Shown here: piece after piece, positions 1-9,648 of the stretch
Numbering within the stretch: position 1 is the first letter of the stretch
Layout: each line of letters begins with the position of its first letter
Assembly: GCF_001292625.1 (NCBI RefSeq)
Contig: NZ_LAJH01000028.1
Coordinates: 234,914-298,913, forward strand
Length of the DNA stretch: 64,000 bases
Source of the DNA: Shimia sp. SK013
Lineage (GTDB): Bacteria; Pseudomonadota; Alphaproteobacteria; Rhodobacterales; Rhodobacteraceae
Reading direction: 5' to 3'
The notes under the pieces: model-generated
Databases searched by the model: none
What the model was told of the DNA's origin: nothing
What the model saw: the letters and a program-made list of their open reading frames with translations, nothing else
Translations under genes and position numbers: made by a program

Positions 1-215
1 TCTGACATCTCTTTGATGTCGGCGCCGGCAGCGAAAGCTTTTTCGGAGCCGGTGAGCACGATGCAGCGCACCTTGTCGTTGGCATCAGCGTCTCTAAGGG
101 CGGTCATGACCTCACCGATGAGCTGTTGGTTCAGCGCGTTCAGGGCATCGGGGCGGTTGAGTTTGATGAGGGCCACGTGGTCCTCTACTTCGACGATGAT
201 CGTCTCAAAAGCCAT
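1..215 (-). CDS. Enoyl-CoA hydratase (crotonase family), 3' end outside window
   Basis: Only the first 71 codons are present; the gene runs off the left edge. The ATG is at 213-215. The visible N-terminus is crotonase-like: IKLNRPDALNALN at residues 17-29 and the oxyanion-hole motif AFAAGADIKEM at residues 60-70. The family hydrates trans-2-enoyl-CoA to 3-hydroxyacyl-CoA in fatty acid beta-oxidation in the cytoplasm. It follows mutM on the same strand after a 63-base gap. In Rhodobacterales this gene commonly sits between the dnaA/rpsT region and mutM, so the left edge is probably close to dnaA (inference). The catalytic C-terminal part cannot be checked. Confidence 0.9.
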   Translation of the reverse strand, partial: MAFETIIVEVEDHVALIKLNRPDALNALNQQLIGEVMTALRDADANDKVRCIVLTGSEKAFAAGADIKEMS

Positions 216-278
216 GAGTGGTGCTTTCGTTGTTCCAGTCAGGAGTGATTCCTTACCATTTGCGGCAGACGGATCAAG

Positions 279-1130
279 TTATCTTTGGCATTGCGGGCAA
301 AAGAAGGATGAGCGTCCTGACTGGGTGATTCGGCTGATTTCGCCGCCACAATCGGGTGTCTTGCAGGGCTCGGCTTCGCGCCCGTAAACGTCGAAGCTGT
401 GCTGAAAATATCCAAGTTCTCCATCGGCTTGGCGGAAATCACGCAGTGATGAGCCGCCGGCGTCGATCGCGTCTGACAGAACCTCGCGGATGATCGGCAC
501 AAGGCTGCGCGTGCGCTTAGTAGAAAGTTCGCCTGCCTTACAAATGGGCGAAATGCGCGCGCGATAAAGCGCCTCACAAACATAGATATTGCCCAAACCG
601 GCAACAATGCGTTGGTCCAGCAGCGCGGATTTGATCGGGGTGTTGCGGCCGGCGAGTCGGTCAGCGAGGTAGGATTCGTTGAAATCGTTGCCCAAAGGCT
701 CCGGCCCGATCTTTGCCAGCAATGCGTGCGCGTCCGCGGTGGCGGTGTCCAGAAGATCCATCGCGCCGAACCGGCGAGGATCGTTGAAGGTGACGCGTGC
801 GCCGTTGTCCATGTCAAAGACCACATGGTCATGTTTCTGCGCAGGCGGGTGATCATGCACAAATTGCCCCAAAGGGTCGCCCGAGACCGTCATGCGGCCC
901 GACATGCCAAGGTGAACAAGCAGAGTCTCGCCTGTATCGAGGTCCGCGAGGATGTATTTTGATCGGCGGCGCAATTGGTTGACCGTAGCCCCGGTCAGGC
1001 GATCTGCCATGCGATCCGGAAACGGCCAGCGCAGGTCTGGGCGGTTTACGTGGGCTTGGGCAATCACGGCGCCTTCCATGGCAGGGGCAAGGCCGCGGCG
1101 GACGGTTTCGACTTCGGGCAGTTCAGGCAT
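279..1130 (-). CDS. mutM: Formamidopyrimidine-DNA glycosylase (Fpg/MutM)
   Basis: 283 aa, the usual length. It removes 8-oxoguanine and formamidopyrimidines from DNA and cleaves the strand (AP lyase). The start is fixed by chemistry: Pro2 of [13 protein letters not shown] is the catalytic N-terminal amine and Glu3 the general acid, so the in-frame start ten codons upstream must be wrong. The C-terminus carries the zinc finger (CX4C near residue 250, CX2C at the end, FFCPQCQR). The gene starts 2 bases after the stop of the upstream membrane-protein gene at 1133-1798, so the two are probably translationally coupled. Confidence 0.97.
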   Translation of the reverse strand: MPELPEVETVRRGLAPAMEGAVIAQAHVNRPDLRWPFPDRMADRLTGATVNQLRRRSKYILADLDTGETLLVHLGMSGRMTVSGDPLGQFVHDHPPAQKHDHVVFDMDNGARVTFNDPRRFGAMDLLDTATADAHALLAKIGPEPLGNDFNESYLADRLAGRNTPIKSALLDQRIVAGLGNIYVCEALYRARISPICKAGELSTKRTRSLVPIIREVLSDAIDAGGSSLRDFRQADGELGYFQHSFDVYGREAEPCKTPDCGGEISRITQSGRSSFFCPQCQR

Positions 1131-1132
1131 GG

Positions 1133-1798
1133 TCAGTTTTCCTTGGGGTGAGTGTCCCACATGAAATCATGTTCATAATAGGCGTTTGCCGCCTTGAGAA
1201 TTTTCTTGGTGCCTGTCATTGCAGCGGGTAGGTCGATATGACGTTTGCGAACAAAGGTAAGTCTATAAGTTGTTGGACTAATTCCGGTTAGAATTCCCAC
1301 GCCTTTGCGCATACTGATTTCGGAGAGTGGAATGGGAAGCGTTCGTCGCTTGGGAAAGATACCGCCTTTCACTGAAAGTGCGCCTTGCTGAAGTTGGATG
1401 CGATATGTCGCGCAATGAAAAGCGCTGACCAGTCCGATCACCACAGAACCAATCGCGAAGGCTGCATTGCCCAAAATTGCCCAAACGGGATCGGATGGGC
1501 CGGCTTGGATCGTGAGGCTCGCGATATACACGCCGACTCCCACAAGGCCAACCGCTGCAAAGACGTGTCCAACCGGATAACTTGAAATCACAGAGCCGTC
1601 TTGTTTCGAGTTCTCAGCGTCCGCACCAATCCAGACTAAGCCGGAGAAGAAGGCAATAAAACCGCCCGTAAGGATGACTATAAATATTCCTGCAGTCAGT
1701 CCTTCGAAAGAGCGGGCGCCCCAAAATCCCAGCGCCATACATACCGCGCCTACGATGGCGCGAGACAGAAAGCGGTCCGGAAAAATGGATAGGGTCAT
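1133..1798 (-). CDS. Membrane protein with C-terminal PH-like domain, unknown function
   Basis: 221 aa. I do not recognise a named family with certainty. About four hydrophobic segments lie at residues 13-30, 34-55, 75-93 and 103-125. The basic, beta-rich C-terminal half (around [16 protein letters not shown]) resembles bacterial PH-like domains of small membrane proteins. The ATG at 1796-1798 is chosen because the upstream in-frame extension overlaps the divergent ubiE promoter and lacks membrane-protein composition. It is probably transcribed with mutM, whose start lies 2 bases beyond this stop. No function can be assigned. Confidence 0.7.
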   Translation of the reverse strand: MTLSIFPDRFLSRAIVGAVCMALGFWGARSFEGLTAGIFIVILTGGFIAFFSGLVWIGADAENSKQDGSVISSYPVGHVFAAVGLVGVGVYIASLTIQAGPSDPVWAILGNAAFAIGSVVIGLVSAFHCATYRIQLQQGALSVKGGIFPKRRTLPIPLSEISMRKGVGILTGISPTTYRLTFVRKRHIDLPAAMTGTKKILKAANAYYEHDFMWDTHPKEN

Positions 1799-1958
1799 GA
1801 GTTCACGAGACTGGTTATTGGTTACGCCGACTGTGGCGGGGAATTGGGTGGCGTACAACCGCCCGACCGAAAGATCGACGCGGCCTCTCCTCAAACGCCG
1901 CATTGTGCCTTTTTCGCCAGAGGGATATGTAGAGTCGCGAACCACAAGGGACCGTGTG

Positions 1959-2708
1959 ATGACCCAGACTGACGACACCACGCATTTTGGCTTTGAAACC
2001 GTGCCGGAGTCGGAAAAAGCCGGCAAAGTTCAGGGCGTCTTTGGCTCTGTGGCGTCCAAATATGATGTGATGAACGATGTCATGTCGATGGGCATCCACC
2101 GCATCTGGAAAGATGCGATGATGGATTGGTTGGCGCCCCGCCCCGGTCAGAAGTTGCTTGATGTGGCTGGTGGCACTGGCGATGTGTCGTTTAAGTTTCT
2201 CGATCGCGCGGGCCACGGTCATGCCACGGTGTGCGATCTGACCGAGCCGATGCTGGTGGAGGGCCGCAAGCGGGCCGAGGCGGCGCAGATGGCGGACAGT
2301 CTGGATTGGGTCACGGGCGACGCGATGGCGCTGCCGTTTGGGAACAACACCTTTGACGTCTACACCATCAGCTTTGGCATCCGGAACGTAACGCGCCCGC
2401 AAGAGGCGCTTAATGAAGCCTACCGCGTGCTGAAACCTGGCGGACGGTTGATGGTGTTGGAATTTTCACAGATTCCCAATGACATGATGCAGAAAGTCTA
2501 TGACCTTTATTCGTTTAATGTCATTCCCCGCATGGGGCAGATGATCGCGAATGACCGCGACAGCTATCAGTATCTGGTGGAAAGCATCCGTAAGTTCCCC
2601 GATCAGGAGACGTTTCTGGACATGGTGCGGCAGGCGGGTTTTGAGAACGCCAAATACCGCAACCTGACAATGGGCATCGCGGCGCTGCATTCTGGGTGGA
2701 AACTGTGA
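1959..2708 (+). CDS. ubiE: Demethylmenaquinone/2-polyprenyl-benzoquinol C-methyltransferase UbiE
   Basis: 249 aa SAM-dependent C-methyltransferase of ubiquinone biosynthesis. The SAM-binding loop is [15 protein letters not shown] near residue 64; the UbiE signatures [13 protein letters not shown] and [15 protein letters not shown] follow. The start ATG at 1959 is preceded by AAGGGACC. An open frame continues far upstream but overlaps the divergent membrane-protein gene and has no family similarity. The stop TGA overlaps a GTG that is the probable ubiB start, so ubiE and ubiB form a coupled operon for the quinone pathway. Confidence 0.96.
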   Translation: MTQTDDTTHFGFETVPESEKAGKVQGVFGSVASKYDVMNDVMSMGIHRIWKDAMMDWLAPRPGQKLLDVAGGTGDVSFKFLDRAGHGHATVCDLTEPMLVEGRKRAEAAQMADSLDWVTGDAMALPFGNNTFDVYTISFGIRNVTRPQEALNEAYRVLKPGGRLMVLEFSQIPNDMMQKVYDLYSFNVIPRMGQMIANDRDSYQYLVESIRKFPDQETFLDMVRQAGFENAKYRNLTMGIAALHSGWKL

Positions 2709-4237
2709 GGGGTCCTCACAACATTATCCGATTGATCCGCACGGGCGCCACGTTGGAACGCTCGGGCGCAATGAAAGTGGTGCTGGACGCGTTTGAAGCA
2801 CCCAAGTTGATGCGGGTGGTGTTGCGCGGTTTGACCTGGCCGTTTCAATGGCTGGGCATCAAGGGCGATCCTGATGCGCCGCCTCTGCCGCGCGCGTTGA
2901 CGGCGTTGGGTCCGGCCTACATCAAGTTTGGTCAGGTTTTGTCGACACGCCCCGATGTGGTGGGCGGCGATCTGGCCACCGAACTGCGGGTTTTACAGGA
3001 CAAGCTGCCGCCGTTTGATATGGCCACCGCCAAAGCCGAAGTGCAAAGCGAGCTGGGCCGGTCGGTCGATGAGATATTTTCCGAGTTTTCCGAGCCGGTT
3101 GCGGCGGCGTCGATTGCGCAGGTGCACCGCGCGCGTTTGGCAGAGACCGGAGAAGAGGTCGCGGTGAAAATCCTGCGCCCCGGCGTGGAGAAGGCGTTTC
3201 GCAAGGACATCGATGCTTTCTATTTTGCGGCCAACACCATCGAATTCCTGTCACCGGGGTCGCGCCGCTTGCGGCCGCGCGATGTGATTGAACATTTCGA
3301 CCATGGCGTTTCCTCAGAGCTTGATCTGCGGATTGAAAGCGCCTCTGCCAGTGAATTTGCGGCCAATACCGTGAACGATCCCGGCTATCAGGTGCCTGCC
3401 ATCGTATGGGAGCATTCGGCCAAACGGGTGATGACGTTGGGCTGGGCCGAGGGTACGCCGATTGGCGACAATGATGCGCTTGATGCGGCCGGGCATGACC
3501 GTCACGCGCTGGGCAATCGGGTGTTGGAGCTGTTCCTGAACCACGCGCTGCGCGACGGTTTTTTCCACGCCGACATGCATCAGGGCAATATGAAGGTCGC
3601 GGCGAATGGCGATATCATTGCGTATGATTTTGGAATCATGGGGCAGATCGACGAATACACCCGTCGGGTTTATGCCGAGATCCTTTTTGGGTTCATCCAG
3701 CGCGATTACAGACGCGTTGCCGAGGTGCATTTTGAGGCCGGTTATGTGCCTGCCGATCAGGATGTGGACGAGTTCGCCCGCGCGCTGCGCGCCGTGGGGG
3801 AGCCGATCTTTGGCATGGACGCGACCCGTATTTCGATGGGACGTCTGCTGAGCTATCTGTTTGAGGTCACCGAGCGATTTGGCATGGCCACGCGGACCGA
3901 GCTGATCCTGTTGCAACGCACAATGGTGGTTGTCGAGGGCGTATCGCGCTCACTGGATCCACGGGTGAATATCTGGGATGTCGCCAAGCCTGTGGTGTCT
4001 TCCTATATCGAAAAAAGCATCGGCCCGCGGGCTGTGCTGGGTGATCTGGCCAAAACCGCACGGGTCCTCAGCCGCTTTGGCCCGCGTTTGCCGGGCATTG
4101 TCGAGGGCGTTCTGATGAAGCAGAACGAAACCCCGATGCGGCCTCGCGATAACTTCTGGCTTTGGATTGTGCTGACCGGCGGAAGCGGCGCGGCGATTGG
4201 CGCCGTAGCTGCGGTTTGCGCGATTTGGCTGATGTGA
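2705..4237 (+). CDS. ubiB: Ubiquinone biosynthesis atypical kinase/ATPase UbiB
   Basis: About 510 aa ABC1/ADCK-family protein needed for ubiquinone synthesis. Visible motifs: KxGQ-type [15 protein letters not shown], Ala-rich loop [11 protein letters not shown], invariant Lys in AVKILRPG, catalytic HADMHQGNM, metal-binding DFG in AYDFGIMGQ, and one or two C-terminal hydrophobic helices (last ~30 residues) for membrane attachment. I favour the GTG at 2705, which overlaps the ubiE stop (GTGA) and gives an N-terminus beginning (V/M)RGPHNIIRL; a GTG at 2696 is an alternative. In many relatives coaBC and dut follow; here the next gene is unrelated. Confidence 0.95.
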   Translation: MRGPHNIIRLIRTGATLERSGAMKVVLDAFEAPKLMRVVLRGLTWPFQWLGIKGDPDAPPLPRALTALGPAYIKFGQVLSTRPDVVGGDLATELRVLQDKLPPFDMATAKAEVQSELGRSVDEIFSEFSEPVAAASIAQVHRARLAETGEEVAVKILRPGVEKAFRKDIDAFYFAANTIEFLSPGSRRLRPRDVIEHFDHGVSSELDLRIESASASEFAANTVNDPGYQVPAIVWEHSAKRVMTLGWAEGTPIGDNDALDAAGHDRHALGNRVLELFLNHALRDGFFHADMHQGNMKVAANGDIIAYDFGIMGQIDEYTRRVYAEILFGFIQRDYRRVAEVHFEAGYVPADQDVDEFARALRAVGEPIFGMDATRISMGRLLSYLFEVTERFGMATRTELILLQRTMVVVEGVSRSLDPRVNIWDVAKPVVSSYIEKSIGPRAVLGDLAKTARVLSRFGPRLPGIVEGVLMKQNETPMRPRDNFWLWIVLTGGSGAAIGAVAAVCAIWLM

Positions 4238-4264
4238 GCATTCGCTCTTGCCATCAAATGTGGC

Positions 4265-4414
4265 GGGTGTGAACGTTTAGGCCCGCGCGTTCAGCCTCAC
4301 ACCCTTTCAGGTGATTTGGTCGAAAAGGCTTGGGCGCGTTTTGCTCCCCTGTTTTCAAAGATCCTCTCTTCCGGAAAACCCTACTTTTTTCGCGATTTTG
4401 ACCAAAAAGTAGGG
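4265..4414. other. Gene-free region after ubiB with two strong inverted repeats
   Basis: The 296 bases between ubiB and the next gene have no convincing ORF. GGGTGTGA (4265-4272) pairs with TCACACCC (4297-4304), with inner arms GAACG (4271-4275) and CGTTC (4288-4292); this may terminate or protect the ubiB transcript, though there is no U-run. CCCTACTTTTT (4379-4389) is perfectly repeated inverted as AAAAAGTAGGG (4404-4414), 14 bases apart. A weaker pair, ATCCTT/AAGGAT, lies at 4432-4449. Roles are unknown; the second pair could be a regulator site for the gene at 4534. Confidence 0.6.
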
Positions 4415-4533
4415 CATTCCATACCAATTTTATCCTTACAATAAAGGATGTTACGCCGGTTTTTACCCTGTTTGGGGTATGACATGGCGCTGGGCGAAAT
4501 CTTAGGGTGTGGGTGCAAACAGGGAGAGGTTTT

Positions 4534-4869
4534 GTGTACGAGTTTTTAGATGTTCTACGGCAACACCCGGACGTTCTGCAAAAGGTCGGTGTATGTGGAT
4601 TTTCCCTCTACATTTTGGCGTTCACATGCTTGCAGACTGGCAAGGTCTGCGGCAACAGCGCGCTTTACACTGGACTTGTTGTTTGTGCGGCGTCTTGTGT
4701 TCTGATCAGTCTGGCCTCCGCCTTTAACCTTGCCGCCTTTTTGATCCAGTCGAGCTATGTCCTGATTGGCTTGTTCGGGCTCGCGAGGCGGTTTGTGAAG
4801 TGGCGGTCAGATCGTGCAGCTGGACGGGCTCAGGTGTTCCCCAGCCATTCCGTCACGCCCGGACACTGA
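4534..4869 (+). CDS. Small three-helix membrane protein (CBU_0592-like)
   Basis: 111 aa with about three hydrophobic segments (near residues 18-35, 44-62 and 67-83). The pattern of a short helix, a polar KxxGNS turn (GKVCGNSALY), then LISLASAFNLAAFLIQSSYVLIGLFGL matches the CBU_0592-type family of small permease-like membrane proteins, whose function is unknown. Two GTG starts are in frame: 4507 without a ribosome site and 4534 with AGGGAGAGG six bases upstream. I chose 4534. A terminator follows at 4931. Confidence 0.75.
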   Translation: MYEFLDVLRQHPDVLQKVGVCGFSLYILAFTCLQTGKVCGNSALYTGLVVCAASCVLISLASAFNLAAFLIQSSYVLIGLFGLARRFVKWRSDRAAGRAQVFPSHSVTPGH

Positions 4870-4930
4870 TGTTAAAGAGTGGTCTCTCCTGATCAGCGCT
4901 TTGTTGGCTCCCCATCAGGCACTGGCAGAG

Positions 4931-4960
4931 AAAGCCCCGGTTTTGGCCGGGGCTTTTTTG
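4931..4960 (+). terminator. Intrinsic terminator
   Basis: GCCCCGG and CCGGGGC arms around a TTTTGG loop, followed by six T on the plus strand. It ends the transcript of the small membrane-protein gene and lies about 100 bases beyond the 3' end of dapA on the other strand. Confidence 0.85.
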
Positions 4961-5059
4961 ATGTCGGATGTGGTGGGTTGAAACACGCGAATGGATTGCC
5001 GCCCGACGACGGCAACCATTTTTTTGCAAAGACACGATGGCCCTTAAGATCAGCGCGCG

Positions 5060-5935
5060 TTAGTTCAGCAGACCAGCGTGACGCATGGCGTCATCCATTT
5101 TGGCTTTGGTGTCGTCTGACAGACCGGTCAGCGGCAGGCGGACCTCGTCAGAACACAGCCCCAAACGTGCCATACCGTATTTCGCGCCGACCAGACCCGG
5201 CTCCGTAAAGACCGCCTGATGCAGTGGCATCAACTGGTCCTGAAGCTCCAGTGCTTTGGCGTAGTCGCCTTCCAGCGTGGCGGCTTGGAATTCTGCACAC
5301 AGGCGCGGCGCAACGTTGGCGGTCACAGAGATGCAGCCCACGCCACCATGGGCGTTAAACCCGAGTGCTGTGGCGTCTTCGCCGGACAGTTGCACAAAAT
5401 CCTTGCCGCAGGTGATGCGCTGTTGCGGCACGCGCGACAGATCACCGGTGGCGTCTTTCACGCCGACGATACGGGGCAGTTTCGCCAGCTCACCCATGGT
5501 GTCGGGCATCATGTCGACAACCGAGCGACCCGGAATGTTGTAAATGATGATCGGCAGGTTGCAGCAATCGTGGATGGCGGTGAAATGCGCAACCAGACCG
5601 CGTTGAGTTGGCTTGTTGTAATAAGGCGTGACCACGAGCAGCGCATCGGCGCCAACTTTTTCGGCGTGTTGCGCCAAACGGATGGCTTCGACGGTGTTGT
5701 TGCTGCCAGCGCCTGCAATAACCGGCACACGACCAGCGGCGGCGCGCACCACTTCCTCGACCACGGCTTCGTGCTCGGCATGGGTCAGGGTGGGGCTTTC
5801 GCCGGTGGTGCCCACGGGGACAAAACCATTGCTGCCTTCGCCGATATGCCATTCGACCAGCTTCTTCAGCGTTTCCAAATCCAGCTCGCCGTTCGTGAAC
5901 GGCGTGACGAGTGCGGGGAAAGACCCTTTGAACAT
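5060..5935 (-). CDS. dapA: 4-hydroxy-tetrahydrodipicolinate synthase
   Basis: 291 aa. It condenses pyruvate with aspartate semialdehyde, the first committed step of lysine and meso-diaminopimelate synthesis. Signature GTTGESPTL near residue 43 supplies the catalytic Thr pair, [11 protein letters not shown] the catalytic Tyr, and [10 protein letters not shown] the Schiff-base Lys. ATG at 5933-5935 is preceded by AAAGGAGCG. It is divergent from the lytic transglycosylase gene, which is functionally fitting because its product feeds peptidoglycan. A GGGCG-GAAA-CGCCC hairpin at 5960-5973 lies in the shared upstream region. Confidence 0.97.
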   Translation of the reverse strand: MFKGSFPALVTPFTNGELDLETLKKLVEWHIGEGSNGFVPVGTTGESPTLTHAEHEAVVEEVVRAAAGRVPVIAGAGSNNTVEAIRLAQHAEKVGADALLVVTPYYNKPTQRGLVAHFTAIHDCCNLPIIIYNIPGRSVVDMMPDTMGELAKLPRIVGVKDATGDLSRVPQQRITCGKDFVQLSGEDATALGFNAHGGVGCISVTANVAPRLCAEFQAATLEGDYAKALELQDQLMPLHQAVFTEPGLVGAKYGMARLGLCSDEVRLPLTGLSDDTKAKMDDAMRHAGLLN

Positions 5936-6094
5936 GACACGCTCCTTTTTTGCGTAGCTGGGCGGAAACGCCCGTTAGAAATCGCGCGGACCCTAGCGGT
6001 TAGTCGCTTGTTTGCCAAGATTGTGAGTTGTGGCAATTGGGTGCGCGTTTTATCGTGCGGGTTCTATCCGTTCTGGCATAGGAAAAAGCAAGCC

Positions 6095-8047
6095 ATGTTG
6101 CGTTCTTTTCTGGCTCTCTGTCTTGCGCTTGCAGTAAATTTTGCAGCGCCAAATCTGGCGCTTGCCGATCTTTCGACGGCAATGGATGCGGTGCGCGCCC
6201 GTGATTGGGACAAGGCAATGTCCGAAGTGCGCCGAGAGGATCAGATCGCGAAAGACATCGTGGAATGGCACCGTTTGCGCGCGGGCAAGGGCCGCCCTGA
6301 TGAGGTGCTGGCCTTTCTGGAGCGACGCGGCGACTGGCCCGGTCTGCCCTATTTGCGCAAACAAGCTGAGGAGTCGTTTTTTGGTGTTAGCCATGAAATG
6401 GCGATGTCGTTCTATGTGCACGGCAGACCGCAAACCGCACAAGGCGCGTTAACCCAGGCCGAGGTTTTGCAAGCGGCCGGTGAGAGTGGCACAGCGCAAG
6501 CCGGCATCGTGCAGGCGTGGCGCACGATGGCGATGGATAGCGAGACACAGGGCGTCTATTTGCAACGGCACGGCAAGCTGTTGGCAGATCACCACACCGC
6601 GCGGCTGGACGCGATGTTGTGGAAGGGCTGGAAAGAAAATGCGCGCCGCATGTACAAACATGTGCCCGGCGAATGGATTGCGCTGTCGCAGGCGCGCATT
6701 GCGTTGCGGGATCGGGCGGCGGGCGTAGACGCATTGATTACTGCGGTGCCTGACACTTTACAGGATGACGCGGGACTGGCTTATGAGCGGTTTGTCTGGC
6801 GGCACCGCAAGGACCTGAACGATCGGGCGATCGAACTCATTTTGGCACGTTCAAAGGCGGGAACGTTGGGCGAGGCTGAGCGTTGGGCCACCCGTCGGCG
6901 ATCATTGGTGCGCAACCAGATGCGCGCGGGCAATTATCAGACCGCCTACGATCTGGCAGCAGTGCATGGCATGTCGCCTGATGCGGGCTATGGGTTTTCC
7001 GATTGTGAGTGGCTCGCGGGCTATCTGGCGTTGCGGTATCTGAACAAGCCCGAGACGGCGGCGGCGCATTTTGTGCGCTTTGCGCAATCTGTGGAAACGC
7101 CGATTTCGCTGGGTCGCGCGGGGTATTGGCTGGGCCGTGCTTATGAGGCGATGGGCGACGTCGACACGGCGCGACAGGCCTATGTTGCCGGTGCGGCGCA
7201 TCAGACTAGTTTTTATGGGCTTTTGGCGGCGGAAAAGGCCAACATGGCCGCTGATCCTGCGTTGCGCGGCGATGAATCCTTTTCCAATTGGCGTGAAGCG
7301 GCGTGGACAACAACCAGCGTGCACAAAGCGGCGCGGAAGTTGCTGGACGCCGGAGAGCTGTCACTGGCGGAGCGGTTCTGGCTGCATCTGACCGAGAGCC
7401 TTGACCGTCCGGCGTTGGGTCAGATGGGCGAAATGGTGCAGGATTTGGGCCAACCACACATCGCGGTGATGATGGGTAAGACCATTGTGAAACGCGGCAT
7501 CACCTTGCCGGGCCCGTATTACCCGCTGCATCCGCTGGTGTCGCAGGATTTGCCGGTGGCGGATGAGCTGTCATTGTCGATTGCGCGGCGCGAAAGCGAG
7601 TTCGATCCTGTGGTGGTCAGCCATGCTGGCGCGCGCGGGTTGATGCAGCTGATGCCCGGCACAGCGCGCGAAGTGGCACGCGACATTGGGGAGGTTTACG
7701 TGATGGGCAACCTGACTTCGGATCCCGAATACAACGCGCGGCTTGGTAGCGCCTATCTGGCGGGATTGGCCGAGCAGTTTGACGGCAATATCATCATGAT
7801 TTCCGCCGGATATAATGCAGGGCCGCATCGGCCCAAACGTTGGATGGCCAACAACGGCGACCCGCGCGGAGGCTCGGTCGAGGCGATGGTGGACTGGATC
7901 GAGATGATTCCGTTCAACGAGACGCGCAATTATGTGATGCGGGTGTCAGAAAGCCTGCCGGTCTATCGCGCGCGGCTCGGAAAGGCGGCTTTGCCGATGC
8001 CGTTTGGTCAAGAGATCACAGGCGGCACCATTCGGGTCATTCGCTAA
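6095..8047 (+). CDS. Soluble lytic murein transglycosylase
   Basis: 650 aa secreted enzyme that cleaves peptidoglycan glycan strands with anhydromuramyl formation. A signal peptide covers about residues 1-24 (cleavage after ALA). A long alpha-helical superhelix region follows, with the SLT catalytic domain at about residues 490-620: the catalytic Glu is in SIARRESEFDP, then GLMQLMPGTA and ISAGYNAGPHRP. The ATG at 6095 is taken because an open frame continuing upstream is antisense to dapA and lacks a signal peptide. Its stop overlaps the stop of the convergent EamA gene by three bases (shared 8045-8047 region). Confidence 0.94.
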   Translation: MLRSFLALCLALAVNFAAPNLALADLSTAMDAVRARDWDKAMSEVRREDQIAKDIVEWHRLRAGKGRPDEVLAFLERRGDWPGLPYLRKQAEESFFGVSHEMAMSFYVHGRPQTAQGALTQAEVLQAAGESGTAQAGIVQAWRTMAMDSETQGVYLQRHGKLLADHHTARLDAMLWKGWKENARRMYKHVPGEWIALSQARIALRDRAAGVDALITAVPDTLQDDAGLAYERFVWRHRKDLNDRAIELILARSKAGTLGEAERWATRRRSLVRNQMRAGNYQTAYDLAAVHGMSPDAGYGFSDCEWLAGYLALRYLNKPETAAAHFVRFAQSVETPISLGRAGYWLGRAYEAMGDVDTARQAYVAGAAHQTSFYGLLAAEKANMAADPALRGDESFSNWREAAWTTTSVHKAARKLLDAGELSLAERFWLHLTESLDRPALGQMGEMVQDLGQPHIAVMMGKTIVKRGITLPGPYYPLHPLVSQDLPVADELSLSIARRESEFDPVVVSHAGARGLMQLMPGTAREVARDIGEVYVMGNLTSDPEYNARLGSAYLAGLAEQFDGNIIMISAGYNAGPHRPKRWMANNGDPRGGSVEAMVDWIEMIPFNETRNYVMRVSESLPVYRARLGKAALPMPFGQEITGGTIRVIR

Positions 8048-8916
8048 CTTCGAGTGCGCTGTTCCCGCCACCACGTGAACAGGCCTGCGCCAACCACCAC
8101 TGCTGCGCCGATGGCGACATTTGCCCGCAAGGTTTCACCGAAGGCGACCATACCCAATGCCGCAGCAAAAGGCAGCTGCAGATAGGCAAATGGTTGCACC
8201 GCGCTGGCTTCGGCGGCCTCATAAGTTTTGATAAGCAGCCAGTGGCCAAACACGCCGGAGACGCAGAGCATCCCCATCCAAAGCCAGTCGCGTCCAGTCA
8301 TCGGCTCCCAATAAAACACACCGATTGCAGTCATCACGATGCAGCCGACGGTGCCGGTGTAAAACAAGCTGGTGGCAGAGCTGTCGCCGCGCGACACATA
8401 GCGGGTCATCAGGCCATAAACGGCAAACATCAAAGCGCCGAGCAAAGGAATCGCGGCCACAGGAGAAAACACGCCTGAACCGGGTTGCAGGATGATCATC
8501 ACGCCAATGGCGCCGACACCGATCGACACCCAGCGCCGCCAGCCGACCTTTTCGCCCAACACTGGGCCGGACAAGGCGGCAATCATTAGCGGATAGCAGA
8601 TGAACACGGCATGGGTCTCGGTCAAGCCCAGCAACGTAAACGACAAAACCGTGACGCAGATTTCCAGCGCAAGCAGCGCGCCGCGCAACGACTGCAGCAC
8701 CGGAAAGCGGCTGCGTACCACGCGGGCCAGCCCGCCTTGTTGCCGCACAGCCAAGGCCACGACGAAGGCGGCAAAAAACCAATAGCGGATCATCACCACA
8801 AAGTAGGTGTTGTAAGTCTCGGCCAGATGTCGCGAGAACCCGTCCTGCATGGCAAAAACAAACGTCGTCAGGCACATCAACACAATGCCGCGCCGATTGT
8901 CCGCAACCATTGTCAT
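8044..8916 (-). CDS. EamA/DMT-family transporter
   Basis: 290 aa with about ten hydrophobic segments arranged as two five-helix repeats, typical of EamA (drug/metabolite transporter) permeases of the inner membrane. The repeat endings ALSGPVLGEKVGWRRWVSIG and MVAFGETLRANVAIGA are the usual E-rich repeat signature. The substrate cannot be predicted. The start ATG at 8914-8916 overlaps the mnmD stop (ATGA), so it is probably translated with mnmD; a GTG-type start further upstream would overlap more. The 3' end overlaps the convergent transglycosylase stop codon. Confidence 0.88.
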   Translation of the reverse strand: MTMVADNRRGIVLMCLTTFVFAMQDGFSRHLAETYNTYFVVMIRYWFFAAFVVALAVRQQGGLARVVRSRFPVLQSLRGALLALEICVTVLSFTLLGLTETHAVFICYPLMIAALSGPVLGEKVGWRRWVSIGVGAIGVMIILQPGSGVFSPVAAIPLLGALMFAVYGLMTRYVSRGDSSATSLFYTGTVGCIVMTAIGVFYWEPMTGRDWLWMGMLCVSGVFGHWLLIKTYEAAEASAVQPFAYLQLPFAAALGMVAFGETLRANVAIGAAVVVGAGLFTWWREQRTRS

Positions 8917-9590
8917 GCCGGCGCCTTGACGCAAGTGGTCATGTGGCGTTTGCGTCCAAATCCGGGGACGCGCGTGACTGAAAAACCCGCGTTCGCCAGA
9001 TTGCGGCGGACGAACCCGGCGGCGGTATAGGTGGCTGCTGTGCCACTTGATGTGGTGTGGGCGCCGACTTGCGCCATCAGATTTGCATCCCAGAGTTCGG
9101 GGTTTTTGGCTGGCGAAAACCCGTCAAGAAACCATGCATCGGCGGCAAAACTCTCCGCCGCCAGCGTTTCGCGCGCATCACCAAGGATCACGCGTGCATG
9201 GATGCCCCCGAGCGTCGATAGCGTTTTGTCTTCGGCCCACGCTGTGACAAGCCGGTTCGCATAACTGCCCATTTCGGGAAAGGCGGCAAGGGCGCGGGCC
9301 ATCTCGTCTGCGGTCATTGGAAAGGCTTCAAAACTGGTGAACGTCAGCGGGCCGGCGTGGCCCGCCTGTTCCCACGCCATCCACGCAGTCAACAGGTTCA
9401 ATCCAGTACCAAACCCCAACTCAGCGATGTGAAACCCGGGGGCAAACCGTGACGGAAGATCGTTGCCCGCCAAAAATACATGGCGCGTCTCGGCCAGCCC
9501 GTTCTCAAGGCTGAAATACGGGTCATCAAACCGGGTTGAGACCGGAATGGCCTGATCCCGCCAGTCCAATTCTGCGTGCTGGTCGCCCAT
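8913..9590 (-). CDS. mnmD: tRNA 5-methylaminomethyl-2-thiouridine methyltransferase (MnmD-type)
   Basis: 225 aa, equivalent to the methyltransferase half of E. coli MnmC. It would methylate nm5s2U to mnm5s2U at wobble position 34 with SAM. Visible motifs: SAM loop IAELGFGTGLNLLTAW near residue 60, the family signature WFLDGFSPAKNPELW, and the C-terminal GFGRKRHMTTC. The ATG at 9588-9590 gives the family-typical N-terminus (ELDWRDQAIPVSTRFDDPYFS-like; Asp-Asp-Pro-Tyr-Phe). An open frame upstream overlaps the divergent FAD oxidoreductase and is rejected. The downstream EamA gene is coupled by ATGA. Confidence 0.93.
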   Translation of the reverse strand: MGDQHAELDWRDQAIPVSTRFDDPYFSLENGLAETRHVFLAGNDLPSRFAPGFHIAELGFGTGLNLLTAWMAWEQAGHAGPLTFTSFEAFPMTADEMARALAAFPEMGSYANRLVTAWAEDKTLSTLGGIHARVILGDARETLAAESFAADAWFLDGFSPAKNPELWDANLMAQVGAHTTSSGTAATYTAAGFVRRNLANAGFSVTRVPGFGRKRHMTTCVKAPA

Positions 9591-9648
9591 GTCGGTATGC
9601 CTTATTGAAAGATCAGATGAGCTTTGGGCGAAGGCAGGCGATTTGGCA

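Noticed and set aside
5219..6094. Long in-frame extension of the transglycosylase
   Set aside because: It is antisense to dapA; the ATG at 6095 has a signal peptide directly after it.
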